Source of the DNA: Bacteroidia bacterium
GTDB lineage: Bacteria > Bacteroidota > Bacteroidia > Cytophagales > Cyclobacteriaceae
Assembly (NCBI GenBank): GCA_030425425.1
Contig: JAUIAO010000014.1
Location: forward strand, 36,532 to 100,531
Reading direction: 5' to 3'
DNA: 64,000 bases
A program made the position numbers and the translations under genes. Each line of letters opens with the position of its first letter. Position 1 is the stretch's first letter. Shown here piece after piece: positions 43,386 through 53,013 of the stretch. Under the pieces are notes generated by a model, which did not search any database, was not told the DNA's origin, and saw only the letters and a program-made list of their open reading frames with translations.

Positions 43386-46307
43386 ATGAAACAATATTTT
43401 ACCAAAATTTTTCTATTAGTGCTTTCCTTTTTCATCGGGATCACTGCTTATGGACAAGTTTCCATTGCGGGTCAGGTGACAGATGCTGCCACAGGTGAAG
43501 CCCTGATAGGTGTAAATGTACTTGTGAAGGGGACAGTGCTTGGAACCATCACAGATGTGGAGGGCAATTTTAATTTGAGCATCAAGGAGCCACCGCCTGT
43601 TACACTAGTGATATCCAGTGTTGGCTATGAGCGCATTGAATTGGAAATTGATCAATCGACAATATCCAACCTCAAGGTTGAGCTCAATGAATCATTTATG
43701 CTAGGTCAGGAAGTAGTGGTTTCAGCTTCCAGAGTAGAGGAAAATATTTTACAATCCCCGGTGAGTATTGAGAAAATGGACATTCTTGCTGTGCAAAATA
43801 CCTCTGCAGATACCTATTACAAAGCTATTGCCAACCTCAAGGGTGTTGATGTAGCTACAAGCAGTATCAACTTTCAAATCATCAATGCTCGTGGATTTGC
43901 TTCCACCGGTAATACCAGGTTCGTGCAGCTTATTGACGGTATGGATACTCAGGCACCAGCTTTGAATTTTCCTATCGGAAACCTGAATGGTCCGTCTTCA
44001 CTAGATGTAGAAAGTGTGGAATTGATTCCTGGTGCTTCTTCCGCTCTTTATGGTCCGAATGCTTTCAATGGTATATTGTTGATCAATAGTAAGAATCCAT
44101 TTGATTATCAGGGATTGAGTGCTACGGTAAAGACTGGAATAAACCATATAAACTCCCCAATCCCGGGACGTGATCCGGCTTTGTTGTATGATGCGTCTAT
44201 TCGCTATGCTAAAGCAATTAACAACAAATTTGCTTTCAAAGTTAACTTTTCACATAGTCAAGCTTCAGATTGGGAAGGTAGTTCTTCATTTGATAGAAAT
44301 GCTCATTTACAACCTGAAGGATTTTCATTCAATCCTGCTGCCGACAGATTGCACTACATGGGAGATGAAGCATCCACGAATATCGGTTTCTTAAGTTTTG
44401 CGGCAAAAGCAGCCTTTGCTTCAGAAGCAGCAGGTGTTCCTGCGGATGAAGAAAATCCTGCATATGAAGGCTTAAGGTCTATCTTTAAGGGTTTAGATGT
44501 TGTGGATTACTTAAATGATGTGCCAGGACATACGGTAGCAAGGTCTTCATATATTGAAAGATCTCTAATTGATTATGGTGCTGAGAATACCAAGGCTAAT
44601 GTAGGCTTATTCTATCGTATTAATGATCAAATGGAGTTAAGCTACATGTACAATGCTGGTTTTGGAACTAGTATTTACACGGGTGCTCAGCGATACTCTC
44701 TGAAAAACTTTGGAATACAGCAGCATAGGTTACAGCTTCGTGGAAGTAATTTTTATGTTCGAGCATATGGTACCTTTGAGAATTCCGGAGACTCTTATAT
44801 TACTGAATTTCTGGGAAATGTAATGAATGAAAGCTATGCCAGTAATAGCTATTGGTTTGCGAGATATACAGCTAAATACCTAGAGTATTTGAAGGATCAG
44901 GACTTATCTCCAGGAGATATAAACAATTTAGCTGATGATCAGAGAATCACTATTCAGGAGCAAGCACATATTTATGCCAGAAATGAGGCGGATGTAATTC
45001 GCTATGAAATAGGAAGCAAGGAATTTGATCGTTTCAAAGAAAAGGCATTGGAAAAAGATGAGAATGTGCCGTACACTATTCCTGATGGTCCTTACTTCAA
45101 TGATAAGTCTAAAATGTATGATGCATCAGCGCAATATGATTTTACTGAGGCTCTAGACGGAAAGCTTGAGTTGCAGGCTGGTGCAAGCTTCAGAACATTC
45201 GATCTTAGGTCAAATGGTACCATATTCCCTGATCAAAATGGAGGTATTCAGATCAATGAATTTGGTGGATATATTCAGGCTGCAAAGTCAATTGTCCCCG
45301 AAAAACTCAAATTGTCAGGGTCTTTGAGATTTGATAAAAACCAAAACTTTAACGGTCAGGTTAACCCGCGTATATCTGCCGTTTATACTTTCGCTAAAAC
45401 CAACAATTTAAGGGCATCCTTCCAGACAGGTTTTAGAAACCCAACAACTCAGGGCCAGTACATCGATTTGAACGTGATTTCCGCCAGATTACTTGGTGGA
45501 TTAGAAGATAACTACATCAAATATGATTTGACTACCAATGGATATACAGGGGGGTCTGTTCAAGAATTTAGAACTGCTTTTTTCAATGATCCTGCAAATG
45601 TTAGTGAACATTTATCATTGTTAGAAGAGGTGAATACTTATGATCCTGTTACTCCGGAGAAAGTAAAATCGATAGAATTGGGCTACAAAAGTCTAGTGAA
45701 AAATAAGTTGATGATCGATGCTGTGTATTATTACAATCTTTATACAAACTTTATCACACAGGTGAGAATACATAAGGCTTCGGCTGATGTCTTAGATCCT
45801 TCAAATCCAACTGCATATACTTCACTTTTAAGTAGTGATGCAGACAACACGTTCCAGATTTATACCAACCTTGATGATAATGTGACTTCTCAAGGTGCGG
45901 CTCTTGGATTGACTTATTCTCTCCGTGATGGATATCAAATAGGCGGTAATTACTCTTGGAATAAACTAATTGGTGGTTTTACCGATAATAATCTGACCGA
46001 ATTCAATACGCCTGAGCACAAATTCAATATCAACTTCGGTAATAGAAAGTTGACAGATAATATTGGATTTAATGTAACTTATAGATGGCAGTCAGCTTTT
46101 GATTGGCAGTCATCATTTGCTATAGGACCTGTAGATTCATATAATACTTTAGATGCACAGGTATCCTATAGAATGAAGCCATTGAAGTCTGTTTTGAAAG
46201 TAGGAGGATCCAATATTCTGAATGATTATTATATCCAAAGTCTTGGTGGTCCTGATATTGGAGCGATCTATTATATCTCCATCACTTTTGATGAATTAAT
46301 GAATTAA
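43386..46307 (+). CDS. TonB-dependent outer-membrane receptor
   Basis: A 973-residue receptor. ATG 43386 opens a standard signal peptide (MKQYFTKIFLLVLSFF, ending AYGQV); the in-frame start at 43326 has no leader-like features. A carboxypeptidase-regulatory-like domain (about 23-105, SIAGQVTDAATGEALIGVNVLVKG) leads to a plug with INARGFASTGNTRFVQLIDG and ELIPGASSALYGPNAFNGILLINSK. A beta-barrel rich in Tyr and Asn follows, ending IYYISITFDELMN. No SusD partner lies nearby, so the ligand may be a siderophore, a peptide or another nutrient. It is monocistronic with its own terminator. Confidence 0.9.
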   Translation: MKQYFTKIFLLVLSFFIGITAYGQVSIAGQVTDAATGEALIGVNVLVKGTVLGTITDVEGNFNLSIKEPPPVTLVISSVGYERIELEIDQSTISNLKVELNESFMLGQEVVVSASRVEENILQSPVSIEKMDILAVQNTSADTYYKAIANLKGVDVATSSINFQIINARGFASTGNTRFVQLIDGMDTQAPALNFPIGNLNGPSSLDVESVELIPGASSALYGPNAFNGILLINSKNPFDYQGLSATVKTGINHINSPIPGRDPALLYDASIRYAKAINNKFAFKVNFSHSQASDWEGSSSFDRNAHLQPEGFSFNPAADRLHYMGDEASTNIGFLSFAAKAAFASEAAGVPADEENPAYEGLRSIFKGLDVVDYLNDVPGHTVARSSYIERSLIDYGAENTKANVGLFYRINDQMELSYMYNAGFGTSIYTGAQRYSLKNFGIQQHRLQLRGSNFYVRAYGTFENSGDSYITEFLGNVMNESYASNSYWFARYTAKYLEYLKDQDLSPGDINNLADDQRITIQEQAHIYARNEADVIRYEIGSKEFDRFKEKALEKDENVPYTIPDGPYFNDKSKMYDASAQYDFTEALDGKLELQAGASFRTFDLRSNGTIFPDQNGGIQINEFGGYIQAAKSIVPEKLKLSGSLRFDKNQNFNGQVNPRISAVYTFAKTNNLRASFQTGFRNPTTQGQYIDLNVISARLLGGLEDNYIKYDLTTNGYTGGSVQEFRTAFFNDPANVSEHLSLLEEVNTYDPVTPEKVKSIELGYKSLVKNKLMIDAVYYYNLYTNFITQVRIHKASADVLDPSNPTAYTSLLSSDADNTFQIYTNLDDNVTSQGAALGLTYSLRDGYQIGGNYSWNKLIGGFTDNNLTEFNTPEHKFNINFGNRKLTDNIGFNVTYRWQSAFDWQSSFAIGPVDSYNTLDAQVSYRMKPLKSVLKVGGSNILNDYYIQSLGGPDIGAIYYISITFDELMN

Positions 46308-46332
46308 ATCTATTTATTACCAATCTAACTAG

Positions 46333-46363
46333 AAGCCTAATCCTTATGGATTGGGCTTTTTTT
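46333..46363 (+). terminator. Rho-independent terminator after TonB receptor
   Basis: An 11-bp stem AAGCCTAATCC/GGATTGGGCTT (one T-G pair) with a TTAT loop and a seven-T run. Confidence 0.92.
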
Positions 46364-46385
46364 ATAATAAGCCGATATTTATGGT

Positions 46386-47207
46386 ATGGAAAAGCAGTCA
46401 TTTAGGTACTTAAGCCAATTGAGAAATAGGCTACATGTAATAGTTTTTGGAACAGACACACCTGCCGGACGATTATTCGATGTTGTGCTGTTAGTGGCCA
46501 TACTGGTGAGTATAATAGTGGTAATGTTGGAGAGTGTTCGCGAAATACATGATGACTATGAAAGGTTGTTTGATGTTTTGGAATGGAGCTTGACCGTATT
46601 GTTCACCATAGAATATTTATTAAGAATCTTTATTACCAGGAAACCCAGAGGGTATATTTTCAGCTTTTTTGGAATAGTAGATTTTATAGCGCTATTACCA
46701 TCATATATCGCATTATTCATCACTGGGGGATCATATTTAGTAGTTATTCGTGCGATACGATTATTAAGAGTTTTTAGGATCCTTAAGCTGAGTAGATACA
46801 TTGATGATGCTCAGTATCTGGCACAATCTTTATATAATTCGCGTCAGAAGATTCTGGTATTTATGGGAGCTGTTTTCACTTTAGTCATGATTACTGGTAC
46901 TTTAATGTATCTAATAGAAGGAGGTGAGAATGGATTTACGAGTATTCCACGAAGCATTTACTGGGCAGTAGTTACAGTAACGACAGTTGGGTATGGAGAT
47001 ATTGCACCTCAGACCATTTTAGGGCAAAGTTTCGCAACACTGCTGATGCTTGCCGGATATGCTATAATTGCTGTGCCTACAGGTATTGTAAGCTCTGAAA
47101 TGAAAAAAATAGATAGGAATATGCATTGGCACGTATGTTCGAGATGCAAATCAGAAAATCCAAAAGAAGCAAATTATTGCATGAAGTGCGGTAACCAGAT
47201 GACATAA
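46386..47207 (+). CDS. Kv-like voltage-gated potassium channel with C-terminal zinc ribbon
   Basis: A 273-residue membrane protein with six TM segments. The fourth has regularly spaced Arg/Lys (RAIRLLRVFRILKLSR), as in a voltage sensor. The pore carries the K+ selectivity filter TVGYGD at residues 200-205. The cytoplasmic tail ends in a four-cysteine zinc ribbon, Cys251, Cys254, Cys265 and Cys268 (CSRC...CMKC). It would let K+ leave or enter on a voltage change. The gene is single and its stop lies in a terminator hairpin shared with the convergent fasciclin gene. The zinc ribbon may be a regulatory or assembly domain. Confidence 0.9.
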   Translation: MEKQSFRYLSQLRNRLHVIVFGTDTPAGRLFDVVLLVAILVSIIVVMLESVREIHDDYERLFDVLEWSLTVLFTIEYLLRIFITRKPRGYIFSFFGIVDFIALLPSYIALFITGGSYLVVIRAIRLLRVFRILKLSRYIDDAQYLAQSLYNSRQKILVFMGAVFTLVMITGTLMYLIEGGENGFTSIPRSIYWAVVTVTTVGYGDIAPQTILGQSFATLLMLAGYAIIAVPTGIVSSEMKKIDRNMHWHVCSRCKSENPKEANYCMKCGNQMT

Positions 47208-47229
47208 AAAAACCGGGACAAGCCCGGTT
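47205..47229 (-). terminator. Rho-independent terminator (- strand)
   Basis: Read on the - strand, the stem AACCGGG/CCCGGTT with a 5-nt loop is followed by a T-run formed by the complement of the A-tract at the channel stop codon. It ends the fasciclin gene. Confidence 0.85.
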
Positions 47230-47256
47230 CTTTGAAATATTAATAAGGTATTGTAA

Positions 47257-48348
47257 TTACATAGGTGACAATACACCAGCAATTACATGAATAGTTCCAT
47301 TATCGTTTTCTGCTGCATTTGGAAGAGCAACTTCAGCATCGAAATTGGTGTAAGTTGTTTGATCAGTTAAATCAACATCACCATTTCCATCTAGGTATAT
47401 TCCTATGCCATTCTGAGCAGGTATTGCATCTGTATTGTTAAATACTAACAAGCTTCCGTAAGTTGTTCCATCAGCTGTGTAAGCAGTGTTAAAAGATTCG
47501 CCAGTTGTCAATTGGTCAGGAGTAACCTCACTCATTACAACGTGATTTGCAATAATGCCATACCACTGCTGTCCTGTGAAAGAAGCAGCTGTAATTGATC
47601 CTGCATCAAAAGTAGCATTGGTCGGAGCGAATACAGTATGTTTTGTTGTTCCTGCAAGAATTGAAGTAAGTGTTGTTAATGAATTTTCAGAAGCAAAAGC
47701 ATCAGCCAAAGCTATACCTTCTGCCAGAATTGTGAAATTTGATCCAAGCAGTAATGTTCCTGCATTTGTACCAAGTATTGGCGTTAATGATGCACCAACA
47801 CTAGGTGGAATTAGAACAGAAGCTACAGTATGAACTACACCATTGGTTGCTTTCATGTCTTCATCTAAAATTAGAATGTCACTGGTCGATGAACCTGTAA
47901 GCAACGTTCCATCATCGTTTACAACTATTTCCTCGCTTCCAGCACTTTGTGTCGAAATTGTCGTGCCCGCAGTAAGATCTGAAGACTCATATCTTGTTGC
48001 AATAAGGTGATAAGCCAAAACATTCTTGATGATATCAGGATTAATTAGTGTAATATCCTGTGGAAAACCATCGGTAGCAAGCAAGCCTGCAAATGCACTA
48101 TTAGTTGGTGCAAACAAGGTAAAATCGCCTTCTGCTCCCAAAGTTGCTACAAGGTCAGGGTAGAACTCTAAGTATTTTTCCAAAGAATCTAATCCATCAG
48201 TATTTTTCACAATCTCCATGATTGTTTCTGTAGGAGCTGGCTCGCTATCATCTTCTCCACAGCTCGAGGTAAATCCAATAATCAGTACCAGACTGAACAA
48301 AGCCAGTACCTTCAATGGGTTCATTGCGTTTTTCATCATCTTCTTCAA
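47257..48348 (-). CDS. Fasciclin (FAS1)-repeat lipoprotein
   Basis: A 363-residue lipoprotein with a lipobox near residue 30 (GFTSSCGED). Two FAS1 domains follow, about 40-185 and 190-360. Each has the H1 and H2 family motifs: FTLFAPTNSAFAGL and HTVFAPTNATFDAG, then VLAYHLIATRYESSDL and IIANHVVMSEVTPDQL, and near the end NGVVHTVASVLIPP and NGTIHVIAGVLSP. FAS1 proteins mediate adhesion through exposed loops. Anchored in the outer membrane or periplasm, it may link the cell to surfaces or matrix. It is a single gene. Confidence 0.9.
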   Translation of the reverse strand: MKKMMKNAMNPLKVLALFSLVLIIGFTSSCGEDDSEPAPTETIMEIVKNTDGLDSLEKYLEFYPDLVATLGAEGDFTLFAPTNSAFAGLLATDGFPQDITLINPDIIKNVLAYHLIATRYESSDLTAGTTISTQSAGSEEIVVNDDGTLLTGSSTSDILILDEDMKATNGVVHTVASVLIPPSVGASLTPILGTNAGTLLLGSNFTILAEGIALADAFASENSLTTLTSILAGTTKHTVFAPTNATFDAGSITAASFTGQQWYGIIANHVVMSEVTPDQLTTGESFNTAYTADGTTYGSLLVFNNTDAIPAQNGIGIYLDGNGDVDLTDQTTYTNFDAEVALPNAAENDNGTIHVIAGVLSPM

Positions 48349-48470
48349 TTTGTTTGTTAAATGTTAAATTCTCAATAGTAACTTTTAAAAGCCAATAAAG
48401 TTATGAAATTTATTATGCAAGCATACTAAAAATTCGATTTTATTAGCATAGAATAGAATTTCCAATATTA

Positions 48471-48956
48471 CTAAATCTTTTCTTTTGAAAGCTTTTTGTG
48501 TAGTTCATTTATTTTCATCAGCGCTGCAGAACCATACCACGGCCTTAGCTCCATCTCTAGTCTTCCAGCTTGTATAGCCGGGTCTGAATTGGTGAGTGCC
48601 TCTGCTTCTTCAATGGTTTCCACTGCAAAAACATAGATTCCTCTTATTTCTTTGTCATCCATGAATGGTCCTGCCAAAACTAATTTACCTTCTTCAGCCA
48701 TGTGGGTGATATTGTCCATATGGGCTTTTTGCAGCCTGGCGGCTTCTGTGGAGTCCTGGTTCCGGTTCGGTCCGGCAATGAGATTGGCCATAATAAATTT
48801 CCGCATCCCGTATGCATCAGCACCGGTTTCTGCAGCCAGCAACGAATCGAATGTAGATTCTTCTGGGATTGCACTCTCACTAACTGCTTGATTACTAGTT
48901 GAGTTACAGGCAAGTAATATTGTGGCTATTGCGAGGATCAAATAAATATTTTTCAT
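48471..48956 (-). CDS. YCII-like domain lipoprotein
   Basis: A 161-residue protein with a lipoprotein leader (lipobox ILLAC, Cys17) and a C-terminal YCII-related domain. The domain shows KAHMDNITHMAEEGKLVLAGPFMDD and VFAVETIEEAEALTNSDPAIQAGRL, the typical dimeric alpha-beta fold core. In other YCII proteins a conserved His and Asp suggest enzymatic activity, but the reaction is unknown. The export signal is unusual for this mostly cytoplasmic family, so it likely works in the periplasm. It is a single gene upstream of the divergent DUF1800 gene. Confidence 0.8.
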   Translation of the reverse strand: MKNIYLILAIATILLACNSTSNQAVSESAIPEESTFDSLLAAETGADAYGMRKFIMANLIAGPNRNQDSTEAARLQKAHMDNITHMAEEGKLVLAGPFMDDKEIRGIYVFAVETIEEAEALTNSDPAIQAGRLEMELRPWYGSAALMKINELHKKLSKEKI

Positions 48957-49042
48957 AATTTGTAGGAATTTCTGCTTCCAGCTAATCTATACTTTTTTGT
49001 AATCAATCGACTCACCGATAATAAATGTCGGAATAGCTAGTT

Positions 49043-50782
49043 ATGATTAATGCAATTAATTCTATGAAAAGTCATAATAAAAGTGATCTACTGCCTAAAA
49101 ACTATCAGGAATTGCTCTTGAAATACAGAAAGCAAGAACCAGTAGTTTTAGCTATGGGGGATCTCCCAAAATCAATAAGAAAGACTGTAAACTCAGGTTT
49201 GCAGCATTATACTGGTGAATGGAGCAGTACACAGAGAGCTCATTTGTTAAAGCGGTGCATGTTTGGCATTGACAAGGATGATTTGAATAGTGTTGATAGC
49301 TTATCAATGGACGAGATCGTGGAAATGCTTTTTCAGCAACGTGAAGTTACCCCACCGGTCAATGATTACAATGAAGTGGCAGAAGCCGAAGATCCGGATG
49401 TGCCTTTTGGTGAAACCTGGGTCAATGCGAAGCACGGGAATGATTGGGAAGGACCAAGGACCGTCAGCCTGAAGGTTTGGTTGATTAGAAAAATGCTTCT
49501 ACAGCCAGTTGGTCTGGAGGAAAAAATGGTATTTTTCTGGCACAACCTGCTCCCAATTCAAACCTGGGGGATATTTTTTGGAAAGCTGAGTTATCAGTAT
49601 TTTGATATGCTCAGAAGGAATGCTTTCGGCAACTTTAAAACAATGATCAGAGAGCTCACACTAAACCCTGCTATGCTGATTTACCTCAATGGTGCATTCA
49701 ACATCAAAGAAGCTCCTGATGAAAATTATGCCCGAGAGCTTCAGGAGTTGTTTTGCATCGGTAAAGGTCCGAATGCCAAATTCACTGAAGGTGATGTGCA
49801 GATGGCAGCCCGAGTGCTTACCGGCTGGACATTCGATTGGGAAAAATGGGAAACAGAAGGGGAATTAGAAGCGGTATTTGTCCCTGAAATACATGACTCG
49901 AGTGATAAAACGTTTTCTTCGTTTTATAATGATCAAACAATTGCTGGTAGAAGTGGAGTAGATGCCGCTGTGGAATTAGATGAAATGCTGGATATGATTT
50001 TTTCCAATCAGGAAACAGCACTTTACATCTGCAGGCGTTTCTATCAGTTTTTCGTCTATCCGGAAATCGATGATACCGTAGAGAAGCAAGTGATTGCGCC
50101 ACTTGCAGAACTGTTTCGGAACCATAATTATGAGATAAAACCAGTCTTGGAAGCGCTTTTGAAAAGTGAGCATTTTTACGATCATGCCAATATTGGGGCA
50201 ATGATCAAGAGTCCGCCTGAGTATATTTTTGGATTATGGCGAGCATTTGGGGTTAATACAGCTGAAGAGGATGATCTCACTGCAAATTTTTTACAGCATC
50301 AGGGGTTGCTCTGGTACATGTCCGCATTAGGAGCGGAGATTGGTGATCCTCCGAGTGTTTCGGGCTGGCCGGCATATTATCAGGAACCTTCCTTTGATAA
50401 GTATTGGATTACAACGGACACTATTGCCAATAGAGCTATAGCGAGTGATTCGCTTGTATTCTGGGGATTTTGGGTTCATGAAGACCTTTCTGTTCCGGCA
50501 GATTTAATTGCCTTTGTTAAAGGTCTTACTAGTCCTGCTGATCCAAATGAAATGCTACGTGAAACCACTGAGATTTTTCATGGTATTCCTGTGGATGAAG
50601 TGATTATCGGGCAATTGAAGAAAATATTATTGTCCGGTCAGGATTCAGATGTGTATTGGACAGCTGCATGGCAACAGCTCATGGCAGATCCGGACAATGA
50701 GGAATATAAGCTGGTGGTAGAGAACAGGCTCAAAGCTACCTTTCAATATTTATTACAAATGGGAGAATCTCAACTGATGTAA
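49043..50782 (+). CDS. DUF1800-family protein
   Basis: A 579-residue protein of the DUF1800 family, recognised by HLLKRCMFGIDKDDLN near the start, MVFFWHNLLP, NPAMLIYLNGAFNIKEAPDENYARELQELFCIGKG, and DVQMAARVLTGWTFD. ATG 49064 is an alternative start 21 bp downstream. The protein family is usually found next to DUF1501 genes, as here (1-bp gap). The biochemical role is not known. It has no obvious signal peptide, although the partner is exported, so it could act as a cytoplasmic or co-exported partner. Confidence 0.85.
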   Translation: MINAINSMKSHNKSDLLPKNYQELLLKYRKQEPVVLAMGDLPKSIRKTVNSGLQHYTGEWSSTQRAHLLKRCMFGIDKDDLNSVDSLSMDEIVEMLFQQREVTPPVNDYNEVAEAEDPDVPFGETWVNAKHGNDWEGPRTVSLKVWLIRKMLLQPVGLEEKMVFFWHNLLPIQTWGIFFGKLSYQYFDMLRRNAFGNFKTMIRELTLNPAMLIYLNGAFNIKEAPDENYARELQELFCIGKGPNAKFTEGDVQMAARVLTGWTFDWEKWETEGELEAVFVPEIHDSSDKTFSSFYNDQTIAGRSGVDAAVELDEMLDMIFSNQETALYICRRFYQFFVYPEIDDTVEKQVIAPLAELFRNHNYEIKPVLEALLKSEHFYDHANIGAMIKSPPEYIFGLWRAFGVNTAEEDDLTANFLQHQGLLWYMSALGAEIGDPPSVSGWPAYYQEPSFDKYWITTDTIANRAIASDSLVFWGFWVHEDLSVPADLIAFVKGLTSPADPNEMLRETTEIFHGIPVDEVIIGQLKKILLSGQDSDVYWTAAWQQLMADPDNEEYKLVVENRLKATFQYLLQMGESQLM

Positions 50783-50783
50783 G

Positions 50784-52337
50784 ATGAAAAGAAGATCTTT
50801 TGTAAAACACATTGCTCATTCGCTTGCCGCTCCGGGAATCCTGGGGACTATGGGTTTCAAATTGCCCGGATCGCATTCACTTTCTTCATTGTTGAGAATG
50901 GCTATTGACACAGATAGAGTGTTAGTGTTGATTTTTATGGATGGTGGAAATGATGGTTTGAATACAGTCGTTCCGTTGGATCAGCTTTCTGCATTGAACA
51001 AAGTAAGGCCACATGTGGTGCTGCCAGAGAATTCATTATTGCAGCTCGACCGTTCGGAGGTGGGACTTCATCCGGCACTGGAAGGATTGAAATCCCTCTA
51101 TGATGAAGATCGGCTGCAGATCATTCAGAATGTGGGTTATCCAGATCAAAACTATTCCCACTTTCGCTCGGCGGATATCTGGATGAGTGGATCGGATGCC
51201 GATGAGTTGGTGAACTCCGGCTGGACGGGAAGATTTCTCAATGAAACATTTCCGGGATACCCGGATAGCTACCCTAATGAAGATATGACTGATCCATTGG
51301 CAGTTGAGATTGGCTATGGCAGCTCGTTGCTATTTCAAGGACCTCAATCTGCCATGAGTATGGTGATCAGTGATCCCGATTTCTTTTATGATTTAGTGGA
51401 TGGAGAGGAGCAGCCTGCTCCTGATACTTTGGCGGGTGATAAGCTTCGATACGTGCGTCTCATTGCTCGGCAATCACAATCTTACGGGCAAACTGTTAAG
51501 CAAGCAGCTGATAAAGTAAAACGGCAAGTAGATTTTCCTCTGACATTCATAGCACAGCAGCTCAAAATCGTGAGTCAACTGATAGCAGGAGGCTTGAAAA
51601 CGCCTCTTTATATGGTCCGATACGGTGGATTCGACACGCATGATGCGCAAGTAGAAGAAAGCGATCATACCGCTGGAGAGCATGCACAGTTACTTCAGGA
51701 ACTCAATGATGCTGTGATGGCTTTCATGAAGGATCTGGAAATGCAAGGTACGGATGATCGAGTGGTGGGGATGACCTTTTCGGAATTTGGGAGACGCATC
51801 GTTAGCAACGCCAGTTTGGGAACGGATCACGGGGCAGCAGCTCCATTGTTTTGTTTTGGAAATGCGGTGATGGGAGGTGTGACAGGAGAAAATCCACAGA
51901 TATCTTCAAGTGCTACCTATGATGACAATCTGGATTGGAAGGTTGATTTCAGGCAAGTCTATGCTTCCCTTTTAGAGCAATGGCTAGGGACGGACTCTTC
52001 GGTGATTTCCAATGTGTTGAATGGTGATTTTGAATCCGTAGAGATCATTGGTGAAAGAACAGAAACCTTATCTGCTGCATCACAGGTCAGTCGTGATCTT
52101 TTGGTTTACCCCAATCCAATGAAGGATCATGTGACTATTAGAATGTCACCAACTTTTGAGAAAGTAAGTGTTGATCTGATCGATATGGCTGGTCGAAAAG
52201 TGTTGAATATTTATAAAGGTCAAATTCAGTCGCCGAAGGATTTAATTTGGAATGCATCTCAGGTGCCAGCCGGAAGGTATTTTGTGAGTGTGCGTGGGCC
52301 TCAGACAAGTAGGATGTTTTCTGTCATTAAGCTATAA
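50784..52337 (+). CDS. DUF1501-family protein with Tat signal and T9SS domain
   Basis: A 517-residue protein. The N-terminus has a twin-arginine motif (KRRSFVKH) followed by a moderately hydrophobic stretch (about residues 10-30), consistent with Tat export of a folded protein. The main body is DUF1501, related to the alkaline-phosphatase/sulfatase fold, with VLIFMDGGNDGLNTVVPL, SHFRSADIW, RYGGFDTHD and FSEFGRRIVSNASLGTDHG. The last about 80 residues (LLVYPNPMKDHVTIRM...LIDMAGRKVLN...VPAGRYFVSV) form a type A T9SS sorting domain. It is co-transcribed with DUF1800. Function is unknown; surface metal-dependent hydrolase activity is plausible. Confidence 0.87.
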   Translation: MKRRSFVKHIAHSLAAPGILGTMGFKLPGSHSLSSLLRMAIDTDRVLVLIFMDGGNDGLNTVVPLDQLSALNKVRPHVVLPENSLLQLDRSEVGLHPALEGLKSLYDEDRLQIIQNVGYPDQNYSHFRSADIWMSGSDADELVNSGWTGRFLNETFPGYPDSYPNEDMTDPLAVEIGYGSSLLFQGPQSAMSMVISDPDFFYDLVDGEEQPAPDTLAGDKLRYVRLIARQSQSYGQTVKQAADKVKRQVDFPLTFIAQQLKIVSQLIAGGLKTPLYMVRYGGFDTHDAQVEESDHTAGEHAQLLQELNDAVMAFMKDLEMQGTDDRVVGMTFSEFGRRIVSNASLGTDHGAAAPLFCFGNAVMGGVTGENPQISSSATYDDNLDWKVDFRQVYASLLEQWLGTDSSVISNVLNGDFESVEIIGERTETLSAASQVSRDLLVYPNPMKDHVTIRMSPTFEKVSVDLIDMAGRKVLNIYKGQIQSPKDLIWNASQVPAGRYFVSVRGPQTSRMFSVIKL

Positions 52338-52371
52338 AAAATAAGGACGCCCGAAGAAAAATCGAACGTCC
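52335..52371 (-). terminator. Rho-independent terminator (- strand)
   Basis: On the - strand GGACGTTCGA pairs with TCGGGCGTCC using two T-G pairs, followed by TTATTTTTT. It ends the PadR/membrane-protein operon and lies just after the convergent DUF1501 stop. Confidence 0.7.
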
Positions 52372-52401
52372 AGATTTTAGTTAAGTAAGTTGGTGAAAGC
52401 T

Positions 52402-53013
52402 TTATAATGTCTCTACGGACTTTTTATACATTCTGAAAAAGAGGAACGGAAGAAAACCAAATCCAAAGATCAGAAAGCTGGTTGCCAGCATGACGCCAGC
52501 TCCCATCAAATGCATTATCTTCATCAATGAGGACAGACCTAAGAGTATGACAGAAGCTGCTCCAAATATCCATTTGAGTCGCTCTGACATGACTTGTACG
52601 GCCAGTTCCTTGTATTTACTCACCAGAAAAATCGGGATGAAAATAAAAGAAAAGCCGAATAGGCCTATTCCCAGGAGTAGCATGGCGCCTGGTTGGTGAA
52701 GGATTTTGAATAATGTGCCAGCTGAGAAGGCAAGTGAAAAAACAAAGCCTGAAATGTAGGTTAATCGTTTCATGTTCATAATTTTGTTATAGTTAAGTAA
52801 GAATAAAGTTTCATTTTGAATCTCCTCGTAACCATTCGGTGAGGTTTGAAGGAAAGCTTTTTGATAGGCCTGCTCGAAAGTCAGGCCTTTTTTCATGTTG
52901 ATCTCCACCAGACAGCACATGTGATCCAGCAGGTCATCACTCAGTGATTTGTTCTTGATCTTGCTCTCTTTGATCTGAGCCTCGATGTAGTCCACTTGTT
53001 CGTCGGTTATCAT
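52402..53013 (-). CDS. PadR-linked four-TM membrane protein
   Basis: A 203-residue protein. The N-terminal about 75 residues are helical and soluble (SLSDDLLDHMCCLVEINMKKGLTFEQAYQKAF), resembling the short domain of PadR-linked membrane proteins. Four TM helices follow (about 83-200). Two of them start with related motifs, LFKILHQPGAMLLL and LMKIMHLMGAGVML, which are common in small membrane proteins of this phylum and reminiscent of GldL. The start overlaps the PadR stop as ATGA, so the pair is translationally coupled. The role is unknown; the PadR protein probably controls its level. Confidence 0.7.
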   Translation of the reverse strand: MITDEQVDYIEAQIKESKIKNKSLSDDLLDHMCCLVEINMKKGLTFEQAYQKAFLQTSPNGYEEIQNETLFLLNYNKIMNMKRLTYISGFVFSLAFSAGTLFKILHQPGAMLLLGIGLFGFSFIFIPIFLVSKYKELAVQVMSERLKWIFGAASVILLGLSSLMKIMHLMGAGVMLATSFLIFGFGFLPFLFFRMYKKSVETL

